DNA of 64,000 bases from NCBI GenBank assembly GCA_022839785.1, contig JALHJW010000001.1:186001-250000 (forward strand), written 5' to 3'. Within the stretch, counting starts at the first letter, position 1. Each line of letters starts with the position of its first letter. A program made the position numbers and the translations under genes. Shown piece by piece: positions 45,059 through 52,141 of this stretch. The notes under the pieces are model-generated. The model saw only the letters and a list, made by a program, of their open reading frames with translations, was not told the origin of the DNA and did not search any database. This DNA comes from Desulfovibrio sp. Its GTDB lineage: Bacteria > Desulfobacterota > Desulfovibrionia > Desulfovibrionales > Desulfovibrionaceae.

Positions 45059-46024
45059 TCAGACCGCGACGTACCCCAGGCGCGCGAGGGCTTCGGCCAT
45101 GCTGGCCGCCGGGCTGCCCGGCGTGGTCAGGTAGTTGCCCGTCATCAGGCCGTCCGCGCCCGCCTCCAGCAGCGGCGCGGGATCCGGACCGAAGACCGTC
45201 TCCCGTCCGCCGCAGATGCGAATGGTCGCCGTGGGCAGAAGCAGGCGCAACAGGGCCACGCTGGCCGTCGCCTCCCCGGGGGACAGCACGGGTCTGCCTT
45301 CGAGCCGGGTGCCGGGGATGGGGGTGAGACAGTTGACGGGCACGGAGCGCACGCCGAGTTCGGCCAGCAGCAATCCAAGCTCCGCGCGGTCCTCGAAGGA
45401 CTCGCCCAGCCCGAAGAGTCCGCCGCAGCAGACCTCGACGCCCCGGGCCAGGGCCTCGCGCACCATATCCACGTCCTCGTCGTAGGCGTGCGTGGAGCAT
45501 ATCTTCGGGAAGAACGAGGCCGACGTCTCCAGGTTGTGGTGCAGCCGCCGCATCCCGGCCGTAACCAGGGCGTCGAGCCGCACGGGCGTAAGTAGCCCCA
45601 CGGAGACGTCCGGCTCCAGCCCCAGGGCGGCGACGCGGGCCACGGCCCCGCACAGCCCGGCGAACTCCTCGCGCGTGGGCGCAAGACCGCTGGCCACGAT
45701 GCCGAAACGCCGCACGCCCGCGTCGCGCGCCTCCGCCGCCGCGGCCGCCACGGCCTCGGGGCCGATGAAAGGATGGACCGGAGCATCCGTGCGGTGGTGC
45801 GCGGACTGGGCGCAAAAGGCGCAGTCCTCGGAGCAGCGGCCGCTCTTGGCGTTGACGATGGCGCACAACTCCACCCTGCGGCCACGGTGGCGGTCGCGCA
45901 CGTCGCGGGCCAGGGCGCGGAGGCGCTGGGGCTCCTCGCGCGCGGCCCGGCACAGCTCCGGCGCGGCCGAAGGCCCGGGAGCTTGCCCTGTCAGGGCGAT
46001 CTGATAGATGTCGTCGAGCCGCAT
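45059..46024 (-). CDS. bioB: Biotin synthase
   Basis: 321 aa radical SAM enzyme inserting sulfur into dethiobiotin. The SAM cluster is C-x3-C-x2-C in GRCSEDCAFCAQSAHH; later Cys for the auxiliary cluster include HNLETSASFFPKICSTH and EVCCGGLFGLGE. Family block NYLTTPGSPAASM near the end. ATG at 46024 after GGGGAGG. No bioA, bioD or bioF in the window, so the cell may make biotin from imported dethiobiotin or the rest is elsewhere. Confidence 0.95.
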   Translation of the reverse strand: MRLDDIYQIALTGQAPGPSAAPELCRAAREEPQRLRALARDVRDRHRGRRVELCAIVNAKSGRCSEDCAFCAQSAHHRTDAPVHPFIGPEAVAAAAAEARDAGVRRFGIVASGLAPTREEFAGLCGAVARVAALGLEPDVSVGLLTPVRLDALVTAGMRRLHHNLETSASFFPKICSTHAYDEDVDMVREALARGVEVCCGGLFGLGESFEDRAELGLLLAELGVRSVPVNCLTPIPGTRLEGRPVLSPGEATASVALLRLLLPTATIRICGGRETVFGPDPAPLLEAGADGLMTGNYLTTPGSPAASMAEALARLGYVAV

Positions 46025-46029
46025 GCGTC

Positions 46030-46043
46030 CTCCCCGTGGGGAG
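46030..46043. repeat. Small palindrome over the bioB ribosome binding site
   Basis: CTCCCC-GT-GGGGAG, six-base arms. On the minus strand the second arm contains the bioB Shine-Dalgarno. It lies in the 60-bp gap to the divergent SagB-like gene. It could be an operator, or chance; too tight a loop for a good RNA hairpin. Confidence 0.35.
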
Positions 46044-46084
46044 CCTGACCTAGCGGCTTTCGCCCCGCAAGGCAAGGAGACCCG

Positions 46085-47509
46085 ATGCCGCCCCTTCCGC
46101 CCCTCGCGGACCGCTCCGCCCTGGACATGCTGGACGCCACGGCCCACGCCCCCCTGGACATGGAGGGCCGCGCCCTGGACTGGCCCGCCATGCCAGCGCC
46201 CTTCAAGACCTATCCGCCCGGCGCGCCGCTGCACCCGTTGCCGCGCCCGGCCGCCTGGCCCGAACTGTCCTGCGGCCGGGCCATGGCCGGGGAATCGGCC
46301 CCGGAGAAATCCCCGGACGCGGCCGACGTCTCGGCCCTGCTCCAGCTCGCCTGCGGCGTGACCGCCTCTGTGCGCCGGGCCGTGGACGAATACTTCCTGC
46401 GCGCCAACGCCTCGGCCGGGGCGCTCTACCCGTGCGAACTCCACCTCGCCGCCTCCGGCATCCCCGGCCTGCCGGACGGTCTGTACAACTTCGCGCCCGA
46501 GCGCCACGCGCTGCGCCTGCTGCGCGCCGGTCCCCCCGCCGACGGCCCCGGCCTCTCCGCCTTCCTCACGGTCATCCCCTTCCGCAGCGCCTGGAAGTAC
46601 CGGGAACGCGCCCTGCGCTACCTCTTCCTCGACGCCGGGCATCTGCTGGAAAATCTCGACTGCGCGGCCAGGAGCCTCGGGCTTCGCTGCGCCGTCGATC
46701 CCCGGCCGGACGCGGACAACGCCGCGGCCCTGCTCTGCCTGGACCCGGCACGGGAGCGCTGCCTTTTTCGCGTCAGCCTCTGGGGCGATGCGGCCCTGCG
46801 CCCGGACCCGCCCGCGCCGGTCCACGGCGACCTGGCCCGCGCCTCCGCGGTTTCGCCGCGCGAGACGGCGTATCCCCTGATCGAGACCGCCCTGTCCCGC
46901 CCTTCCCTGCCCGGAAGCGCGCTTCCCCCGGCCCCGGCCGCGTCCCTCGCCATGCCCTTCGCCCAGGCGGCCATCGCCCGCCGCAGCCGCCGCGCCTACG
47001 TGGCCGCGCCCCTGCCCGGGGCCGTTCTGGAGGCGCTGGTCCAGGCCCTCCGCGGCCCCGCGGGCGAGGAGGCGGGACTCGGCGTGCGCCTGCTGCTGCA
47101 GGAGGAACACGGCCTCCCCTCGGGCTGCTTCGCCCTGGACCGGCGCGCGGGCGCGCTGCAGCGCCTGGACACGGCGCCCTCCCCCCAGGCCCTGGCCGAC
47201 GCCTGCCTGGGCCAGGCCTGGATGGCCAAGGCCGGGGCGCTCCTCTGCTTCACCGCCGACCTTCGGGCGGCCGAGGCCGCGCACGGCCCGGGCGCGCTCG
47301 GCCTGCTCCTGACCCAGGCCGGACGCCTGGGGCAGCGCGCCTATCTGACGGCGGAAGCCCTCAGCGCCGCCCAGAAGGACGCGGGGCGACGATTGGGCGC
47401 ATGCGGCGTGGGAGCGTTCTTCGATGCGCAGTCGGCGAAGCTGCTCGGCCTCGCTCCTGACGAACGGCTGCTCTACGCGGCCGCTTTCGGCTTCACCGCG
47501 GGCCGCTGA
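46085..47509 (+). CDS. SagB-type nitroreductase-family protein (tandem domains)
   Basis: 474 aa. Two nitroreductase-like halves: the first (about 55-260) with YFLRANASAGALYPCELHLAASG, LRYLFLDAGHLLENLDCAARSLGLRC, the SagB/ThcOx hallmark; the second (about 295-474) with AIARRSRRAYVAAPLP. FMN-dependent oxidation is expected. In peptide maturation SagB oxidises azolines to azoles, but no cyclodehydratase or precursor gene is seen here, so the role is open. Ends 17 bp inside the convergent methyltransferase gene. Confidence 0.8.
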   Translation: MPPLPPLADRSALDMLDATAHAPLDMEGRALDWPAMPAPFKTYPPGAPLHPLPRPAAWPELSCGRAMAGESAPEKSPDAADVSALLQLACGVTASVRRAVDEYFLRANASAGALYPCELHLAASGIPGLPDGLYNFAPERHALRLLRAGPPADGPGLSAFLTVIPFRSAWKYRERALRYLFLDAGHLLENLDCAARSLGLRCAVDPRPDADNAAALLCLDPARERCLFRVSLWGDAALRPDPPAPVHGDLARASAVSPRETAYPLIETALSRPSLPGSALPPAPAASLAMPFAQAAIARRSRRAYVAAPLPGAVLEALVQALRGPAGEEAGLGVRLLLQEEHGLPSGCFALDRRAGALQRLDTAPSPQALADACLGQAWMAKAGALLCFTADLRAAEAAHGPGALGLLLTQAGRLGQRAYLTAEALSAAQKDAGRRLGACGVGAFFDAQSAKLLGLAPDERLLYAAAFGFTAGR

Positions 47510-48080
47510 CGTCCGGCGCGGAGGGCTGCGGCGGCTTGCGGCCCACGTAGGCCTCGACGTGGCGGGGAGGATTTTCGCGCAGTCCCTCGAAACCCGTGAT
47601 GAATTCGAAGTCCGCGAACAGTCTGCGCAGCTCGCCCGGCTCCAGCAGGAAAGCGGGGTTGGACGGCGCGCCGGAAATCTCGCGCTGGCGCACGGTGAAG
47701 GTCTCGTAGACCACGAGGCCGCCGGGCCGCAGCGCCTCCTTGATCCAGGGAATGAGCGGCCGGTGCAGATACTTGACCACCACCACGGCGGCGTAGGCGC
47801 CGGCGGGCAGCAGTTCCGCCAGCAGGGCGTCCGGGGCCTCCAGGTCGCCCTGCCGCCAGCGCACGGACACGCCGCGCCGCGCCGCCAGGGCGGCGGCCCC
47901 GGCCAGGGTCTCGGCCGAGCGGTCCAGCCCCTCCACGGCGCAGCCGAGCCCGGCCAGGAAGACGGCGTTGCGTCCGCCGCCGCAGGCCAGATCGAGCACC
48001 GGTCCGGCCACGGGATTGCGGCGCAGCAGCCCTGCCTGTTCGCGCACGATCTCGGCGGGTTCCTCGTTTTGAACGCGCAT
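47493..48080 (-). CDS. SAM-dependent methyltransferase, TehB-like
   Basis: 195 aa class I methyltransferase. The SAM motif is VLDLACGGGRNAVFLAGLG, the acidic residue in VEGLDRSAET, and the post-motif ALRPGGLVVYETFTV. Resembles TehB-type enzymes that methylate metalloids or small molecules. Start at 48080 follows GGGAGAGGCG; the longer frame is unlikely. Its 3' end overlaps the SagB-like gene by 17 bp, tail to tail. Confidence 0.8.
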   Translation of the reverse strand: MRVQNEEPAEIVREQAGLLRRNPVAGPVLDLACGGGRNAVFLAGLGCAVEGLDRSAETLAGAAALAARRGVSVRWRQGDLEAPDALLAELLPAGAYAAVVVVKYLHRPLIPWIKEALRPGGLVVYETFTVRQREISGAPSNPAFLLEPGELRRLFADFEFITGFEGLRENPPRHVEAYVGRKPPQPSAPDVSGPR

Positions 48081-48166
48081 CGCCTCTCCCTGGGCCGCAC
48101 GGTTGCCAACGGTCCGGCACATCATGTTACACTGCCCGCATCAGCCAAACAGCGCAAGGAGTCCGC

Positions 48167-49693
48167 ATGCGATTGTCACCCAGTCTCCTCCTTTTCGTCC
48201 TGCTCCTCGCCCTCCCGGCCCCGGTCGCGGCCGTGGTCGTCCAGGTCACGCTGCACCCGGCCTCGGCCGTGGTCGAGGAACGGGTGCAGGGTCCCACGGC
48301 CGATTCCCCGTCCGGCCCGGCCCTCGTCCTGACCCTGCCCCGCAGCGCCGATCCGGCCGGACTCAGGGCCCGCGCCCTGACGCCGGGCCTTGCCGTCACC
48401 GGCGTCTCCTGGCGCGAGGTCCCCAGCCCGGCCCAGGCGCGCGTTGCCGAACTGCGCCGCCGCGTGGAGACCGCCCGGACGGCCTTCGACGCGGCCACGG
48501 CCAAGGCCGAGGCCCTGGCCGGGCAGGCCGGATTCTGGAAAAGCCTGCGCATGGACGGCGCGCCCACGCCCGAGGCCGCGGGCAAGCTGGCCGCCCGCCT
48601 GGCGGAGGGGCTGGAGACCGCCCTCTCCCGCCAGGCCGCGGCGCAGGTGGAGAGAGAAAAGACGGGCAAGGCCCTCGAACTGGCCCGGAACGAACTTGCC
48701 CAGGCCGAGGCCGAGGACGGCATGGCCTGGGAGGTCAACCTCGCGTTCAACGCCCGCTCCGAACGGGCCGAGGCGGCCCTGATCTACGAGGTCGCCAACT
48801 GCGGCTGGACCCCGGCCTATCGCGTTGAGGCCCTGCCCGCCAAGGGGCAGGTGGCCCTGACCCTGGAGGCCGAGATCGCCCAGTCCAGCGGCCGCGCCTG
48901 GGACGCGCCGCTCAGGCTAGCCACGCTCCCGCCCGTGACGCGCATTGCCCCGCCCGGCTTGCCGGAATGGATCATCCAGCCCCAGCCCGAAGCCGCGCCC
49001 CTTCCCGCGCCCCGCGCCATGAAAGCCATGGGCGAAGCCGCCCCCCTGGCCGCCGTGGCGGCGGACAACGCCGTCCGGGCCGACTACGGCGCTTACGCGG
49101 TCTACGATCTTGGCCGCCGCAGCCTGGAGCCGGGCCGCCCGGTGCGGCTGCCCGTGCTCACGCACACGGCCAGGGCCGAGTTCACCCACCTCGTGCGGCC
49201 CTCGCGCGGACCGGAGACCTGGCTCAGGGGCGCGCTGTCCCTGGACGAGTCCCTGGACCTGCCCCAGGGGCCGGCCGTCTTCCTGGTGGACGGGGCGCTG
49301 GCGGGCGAAGGCGCGTTCGGCCTTGCGGGCCGGGAGGCCGAAGTCTTCTTCGGCGCGGACCCCCTGGTGCGCTGCACCGCCCGCACCCGGAGCACGGGCT
49401 CGGGCCAGGGCGGCGTCTTTTCCAGAAGCCAGACCTACCGCTGGGCCTGGACCTTCGAACTGGCCAACAACCGCACCGTGCCGGTGCGGGCGCGGATCGA
49501 GGAGCCGCTGCCCCAGGCGCGCGACCAGCGCATCGAGCTGAAGCTGACCGCGACGCCCGGAACGACCCGGCGCGAGAACGGGCTGGCGATCTGGGAACTG
49601 GAGGTCCCGCCCGCTGCCAGGCAGGACGTCTCCTGGGACATCGACCTCACCGCCCCGGCGGACCTGCGTCTGGACCTGGGCTGGAGGCGGTAG
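48167..49693 (+). CDS. Exported DUF4139/DUF4140 protein (mucoidy-inhibitor A-like)
   Basis: 508 aa. Signal peptide at 1-22 (LLLFVLLLALPAPVAAV). Residues 23-110 resemble DUF4140, then a helical, Ala/Glu-rich segment (about 95-185) likely coiled coil. The C-terminal beta-rich DUF4139 region (about 190-508) follows, with VANCGWTPAYRVEA. Function unknown, periplasmic. AAGGAG five bases before the ATG. A lone gene. Confidence 0.75.
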   Translation: MRLSPSLLLFVLLLALPAPVAAVVVQVTLHPASAVVEERVQGPTADSPSGPALVLTLPRSADPAGLRARALTPGLAVTGVSWREVPSPAQARVAELRRRVETARTAFDAATAKAEALAGQAGFWKSLRMDGAPTPEAAGKLAARLAEGLETALSRQAAAQVEREKTGKALELARNELAQAEAEDGMAWEVNLAFNARSERAEAALIYEVANCGWTPAYRVEALPAKGQVALTLEAEIAQSSGRAWDAPLRLATLPPVTRIAPPGLPEWIIQPQPEAAPLPAPRAMKAMGEAAPLAAVAADNAVRADYGAYAVYDLGRRSLEPGRPVRLPVLTHTARAEFTHLVRPSRGPETWLRGALSLDESLDLPQGPAVFLVDGALAGEGAFGLAGREAEVFFGADPLVRCTARTRSTGSGQGGVFSRSQTYRWAWTFELANNRTVPVRARIEEPLPQARDQRIELKLTATPGTTRRENGLAIWELEVPPAARQDVSWDIDLTAPADLRLDLGWRR

Positions 49694-49771
49694 CGCCCCC
49701 CGCGGCACAAAAATCGCAATGATCCCTGGCCAGGGCAGAATCTGCACCCTCAAGCCACGGACGCTTTTGCC

Positions 49772-50425
49772 ATGAACAGGATCGTGTTACAGCGGCATGC
49801 CATGGACGACCCGGACCGGCAACACGGCGCGGAGCCGGACTACGAAGAGCAGCGCGAGCGCGAGGCGGCGCAGTACCGCGCCCTGACGAGCCTGCGCCAC
49901 GAGTGCTTCTACGGCGCGGCGGCCGTGGGCGCGGCGGCGGGCATGCTCAAGGCGTGGCACGGCATGGAGAGCATCATGGCCGTGCTCTACAGCGGCGTGG
50001 GCGGCGTGGTCATGGTCATGGTCGCGGGCTTTGCCGGGGGTTTTTGCGCCTCCGTGCTGCGCAGCCTCGTGGCCCGCCACCGCGGCCTCCTTTCCCTGGA
50101 TCAGGAGGGCGGCGGCGAAGGGCCGGTCATCGGCGGCTTCGGCGGCGCCTTCCTGGGCCTGCTGCTCGCCCTGCTCACCTGGAACCTGGAGGCCGCCACC
50201 TTCTACACGGGCGTGGGCACGGCCGTCGGCAGCCTCCTGGGGGGCCTGCCCGGAGAACACGTGACCGTGTTCATCCGCATGCTGGCCGTGCAGGAACACC
50301 TGGAACGCCGCAAAAGCGATCACGACGACGCGGACGGCGAGGAGAGCGGCGGGCAGGCCCGGGCGGAACACGAACCGGACGGGCGCGGCGCGGCCGGACG
50401 CACGGACCGTCCCGGCGGGGAATGA
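49772..50425 (+). CDS. Hypothetical membrane protein
   Basis: 217 aa. A charged N-terminus is followed by four hydrophobic, Gly/Ala-rich segments (about 48-60, 68-95, 120-140, 143-162). A long acidic and basic C-terminal tail starts at about 175. The ribosome binding site is weak at both ATG 49772 and ATG 49802, so the start is uncertain. I do not recognise the family. It lies on the same strand as the histidine-rich gene, 62 bp upstream of it. Confidence 0.55.
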   Translation: MNRIVLQRHAMDDPDRQHGAEPDYEEQREREAAQYRALTSLRHECFYGAAAVGAAAGMLKAWHGMESIMAVLYSGVGGVVMVMVAGFAGGFCASVLRSLVARHRGLLSLDQEGGGEGPVIGGFGGAFLGLLLALLTWNLEAATFYTGVGTAVGSLLGGLPGEHVTVFIRMLAVQEHLERRKSDHDDADGEESGGQARAEHEPDGRGAAGRTDRPGGE

Positions 50426-50487
50426 TCTTTACAGCCCGGGGGCAAGGGGGTAGGCAGGGACGAGCAGACAACCACAAGGAGTAGGCC

Positions 50488-50736
50488 ATGTGCACGAAAT
50501 GCGGCTGCGGTCCCAAGAAGGAGACCCGCTTCGAGAAGTTCCAGCACGACCATCCTCATACGCACAGCCATGAGCACGATCACGAACACAGCCACGCCCA
50601 CAGCCACGACGGCCATACGCACGAGCACGCCCATCACCACGCGCACGACCACGACCACGACGACCACCAGCACCACCACGACCACCTGCACGATCACGGC
50701 CATCACCACCACGACCACGATCACGACCATAAATAG
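50488..50736 (+). CDS. Histidine-rich small metal-binding protein
   Basis: 82 aa, of which 34 are His (41 percent), in an alternating His-Asp/Glu/Ser/Ala pattern from residue 20 to 81. The N-terminus MCTKCGCGPKKETRF has a C-x2-C-x-C motif. AAGGAG six bases before the ATG makes a strong site, and a strong terminator follows. Likely binds Ni, Zn or Co as store, buffer or chaperone, similar in style to the His tails of HypB, SlyD or Hpn. No metal enzyme gene is adjacent. Confidence 0.8.
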   Translation: MCTKCGCGPKKETRFEKFQHDHPHTHSHEHDHEHSHAHSHDGHTHEHAHHHAHDHDHDDHQHHHDHLHDHGHHHHDHDHDHK

Positions 50737-50774
50737 CGGCCCAGCGCGGGACTCCCGCGGCGGAGCCCGGAAAC

Positions 50775-50808
50775 GAAAAAAGCGCGGACTTTCGTCCGCG
50801 CTTTTTTT
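50775..50808. terminator. Bidirectional terminator shared by the His-rich gene and SRP RNA
   Basis: Stem AGCGCGGAC / GTCCGCGCT with TTTC loop, flanked by six A before and seven T after, so it works in both directions. It closes the His-rich gene (plus) and the SRP RNA gene (minus). Confidence 0.9.
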
Positions 50809-50898
50809 GAAGGAACCAGGCACCCGGCAGAATCCAACTACCGCTGCTCCCTTTCGGGCCTGACGGGGTTCATGGCGCCACCGCCGCCTGGCTCCCTC
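50809..50898 (-). ncRNA. ffs: Signal recognition particle RNA (4.5S, small bacterial type)
   Basis: On the minus strand the conserved apical domain is seen: GTCAGGCCCGAAAGGGAGCA, matching the bacterial SRP loop with its GNRA-like tetraloop and symmetric and asymmetric internal loops where Ffh binds. The ends pair: GAGGGAGCCAGGC at the 5' side with GCCTGGTTCCTTC at the 3' side. About 90 nt, followed at once by the shared terminator. End positions are my estimate from pairing. Confidence 0.93.
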
Positions 50899-51013
50899 GG
50901 AAATATCGCTGCAAAGAACGCCGCCCGCGCCGCAAGCGTCGCGGGAGAGTCTGCATACGCACCCCACTCCGCCTTGTCAATGCCGCCGGAAGAGGGGACG
51001 ATCCTTCCACGAA

Positions 51014-51871
51014 CTAGAACACGATGGTCTTGTTGCCGTTGACGATGACCCTGTCCTCCAGATGCCAGGCCACGGCGCGGGCCAGGACCTGACGCTCCAG
51101 GTCGCGTCCGGCACGGGCCAGCTCGGGCACCAGGTGGCGGTGGCTGACGCGCAGCACGTCCTGCTCGATGATCGGTCCGGCGTCCAGCTCCGCGGTCACG
51201 TAGTGGGCCGTGGCCCCGATGATCTTCACGCCCCGCTCCCAGGCCTGGCGGTAGGGGTCCGCGCCCACGAAGGCGGGCAGGAAGGAGTGGTGGATGTTGA
51301 TGATCCGGTTCTCCATGCGGCCCACGAATTCGGGCGGGAGAATCTGCATGTAGCGGGCGAGCACGGCCAGATCGACGCCGTCCATCAACTCCAGGATGCG
51401 GGCCTCGCGTCCGGCCTTGTCCGCCGCGTCCACGGGCAGATAGTGGTAGGGGATGCCGAAGCGTTCGACGTTCTCGCGGTGGTCGGGATGGTTGGAGACG
51501 ACCATGGCCACCCGGCAGGGCAGTTCGCCCCGCGCCCAGCGCCAAAGCAGCTCCAGCAGGCAGTGGTCCGAGCCGGAGACGAAGATGGCGACCTGCTTCA
51601 CGTCGGCCGCATAGGTCAGCTGGAACTCCATGTCGAAGCGCTCGGCGATGACCGAGGCGAAGGCGTTCTCCAGGGCCGGACGGGCGATGTCCAGGTGCGG
51701 CGTCTGGAATTCGAGACGCAGGTAGAGCGTGCCGCCGAAGGCGTCCGTGGAGTGCTGGTCCAGGGCGGTGATGTTGGCGTTGTGGGAATAGAGGAAATTG
51801 GTGATGGCCGCGACGATGCCCGGCTTGTCCGGGCAGGTGGCGCGAAGGCGGGCGATGGTCGACGGTTCCAT
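51014..51871 (-). CDS. purU: Formyltetrahydrofolate deformylase
   Basis: 285 aa. Hydrolyses 10-formyl-THF to formate and THF. N-terminal ACT domain (about 6-85, RATCPDKPGIVAAITNFLYSHNANI) is the regulatory part. The catalytic formyltransferase-like domain has VSNHPDHR, INIHHSFLPAFVGADPY (His of the active site) and IGATAHYVTAELDAGPIIEQD (Asp). ATG at 51871 after AGAGGA. The frame open upstream covers tRNA-Ser and is not coding. Confidence 0.95.
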   Translation of the reverse strand: MEPSTIARLRATCPDKPGIVAAITNFLYSHNANITALDQHSTDAFGGTLYLRLEFQTPHLDIARPALENAFASVIAERFDMEFQLTYAADVKQVAIFVSGSDHCLLELLWRWARGELPCRVAMVVSNHPDHRENVERFGIPYHYLPVDAADKAGREARILELMDGVDLAVLARYMQILPPEFVGRMENRIINIHHSFLPAFVGADPYRQAWERGVKIIGATAHYVTAELDAGPIIEQDVLRVSHRHLVPELARAGRDLERQVLARAVAWHLEDRVIVNGNKTIVF

Positions 51872-51901
51872 GGTCCTCTCCCGTGGGCGGCGCAAACGCA
51901 A

Positions 51902-51929
51902 GGAGGCCGCGGCGCAAGCCGCGGCCTCC
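51902..51929 (-). terminator. Probable terminator after tRNA-Ser
   Basis: Perfect 12-bp stem GGAGGCCGCGGC / GCCGCGGCCTCC with a 4-nt loop. The T-tail on the minus strand is imperfect (TTGCGTTTG), so some reading into purU is possible. Confidence 0.65.
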
Positions 51930-51933
51930 GGTC

Positions 51934-52029
<96 letters not shown>

Positions 52030-52042
52030 AAAAGGGAGCACC

Positions 52043-52071
52043 CGGATACCCTACAAGCGGGCCTTTGGCAA
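52043..52071 (-). promoter_or_regulatory. Probable sigma-70 promoter of tRNA-Ser
   Basis: On the minus strand TTGCCA (52066-52071), 17-bp spacer, TATCCG (52043-52048), 14 bp before the tRNA. Confidence 0.5.
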
Positions 52072-52141
52072 GATACGGGCGGCGGGGATTCCGGTTTTTT
52101 TTCGCAGGCACGGAAAGAAGACGGAAAAGAGGGCAAGAGAC

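Noticed and set aside
45059..48109. 1016-aa minus-strand frame joining bioB to upstream DNA
   Set aside because: bioB starts at 46024 with a strong ribosome binding site; the upstream part is antisense to the SagB-like gene.
50541..50733. Short tandem-like repeats resembling a CRISPR or satellite
   Set aside because: The repetition is codon-level (CAC, CAT, GAC, GAT) within the His-rich gene; there are no spacers of constant length.
50320..50967. 215-aa minus-strand frame with a long Val-rich repeat
   Set aside because: It is the antisense of the CAC/GAC-rich histidine gene, which turns His and Asp codons into Val codons; no start site support, and it also crosses the SRP RNA.
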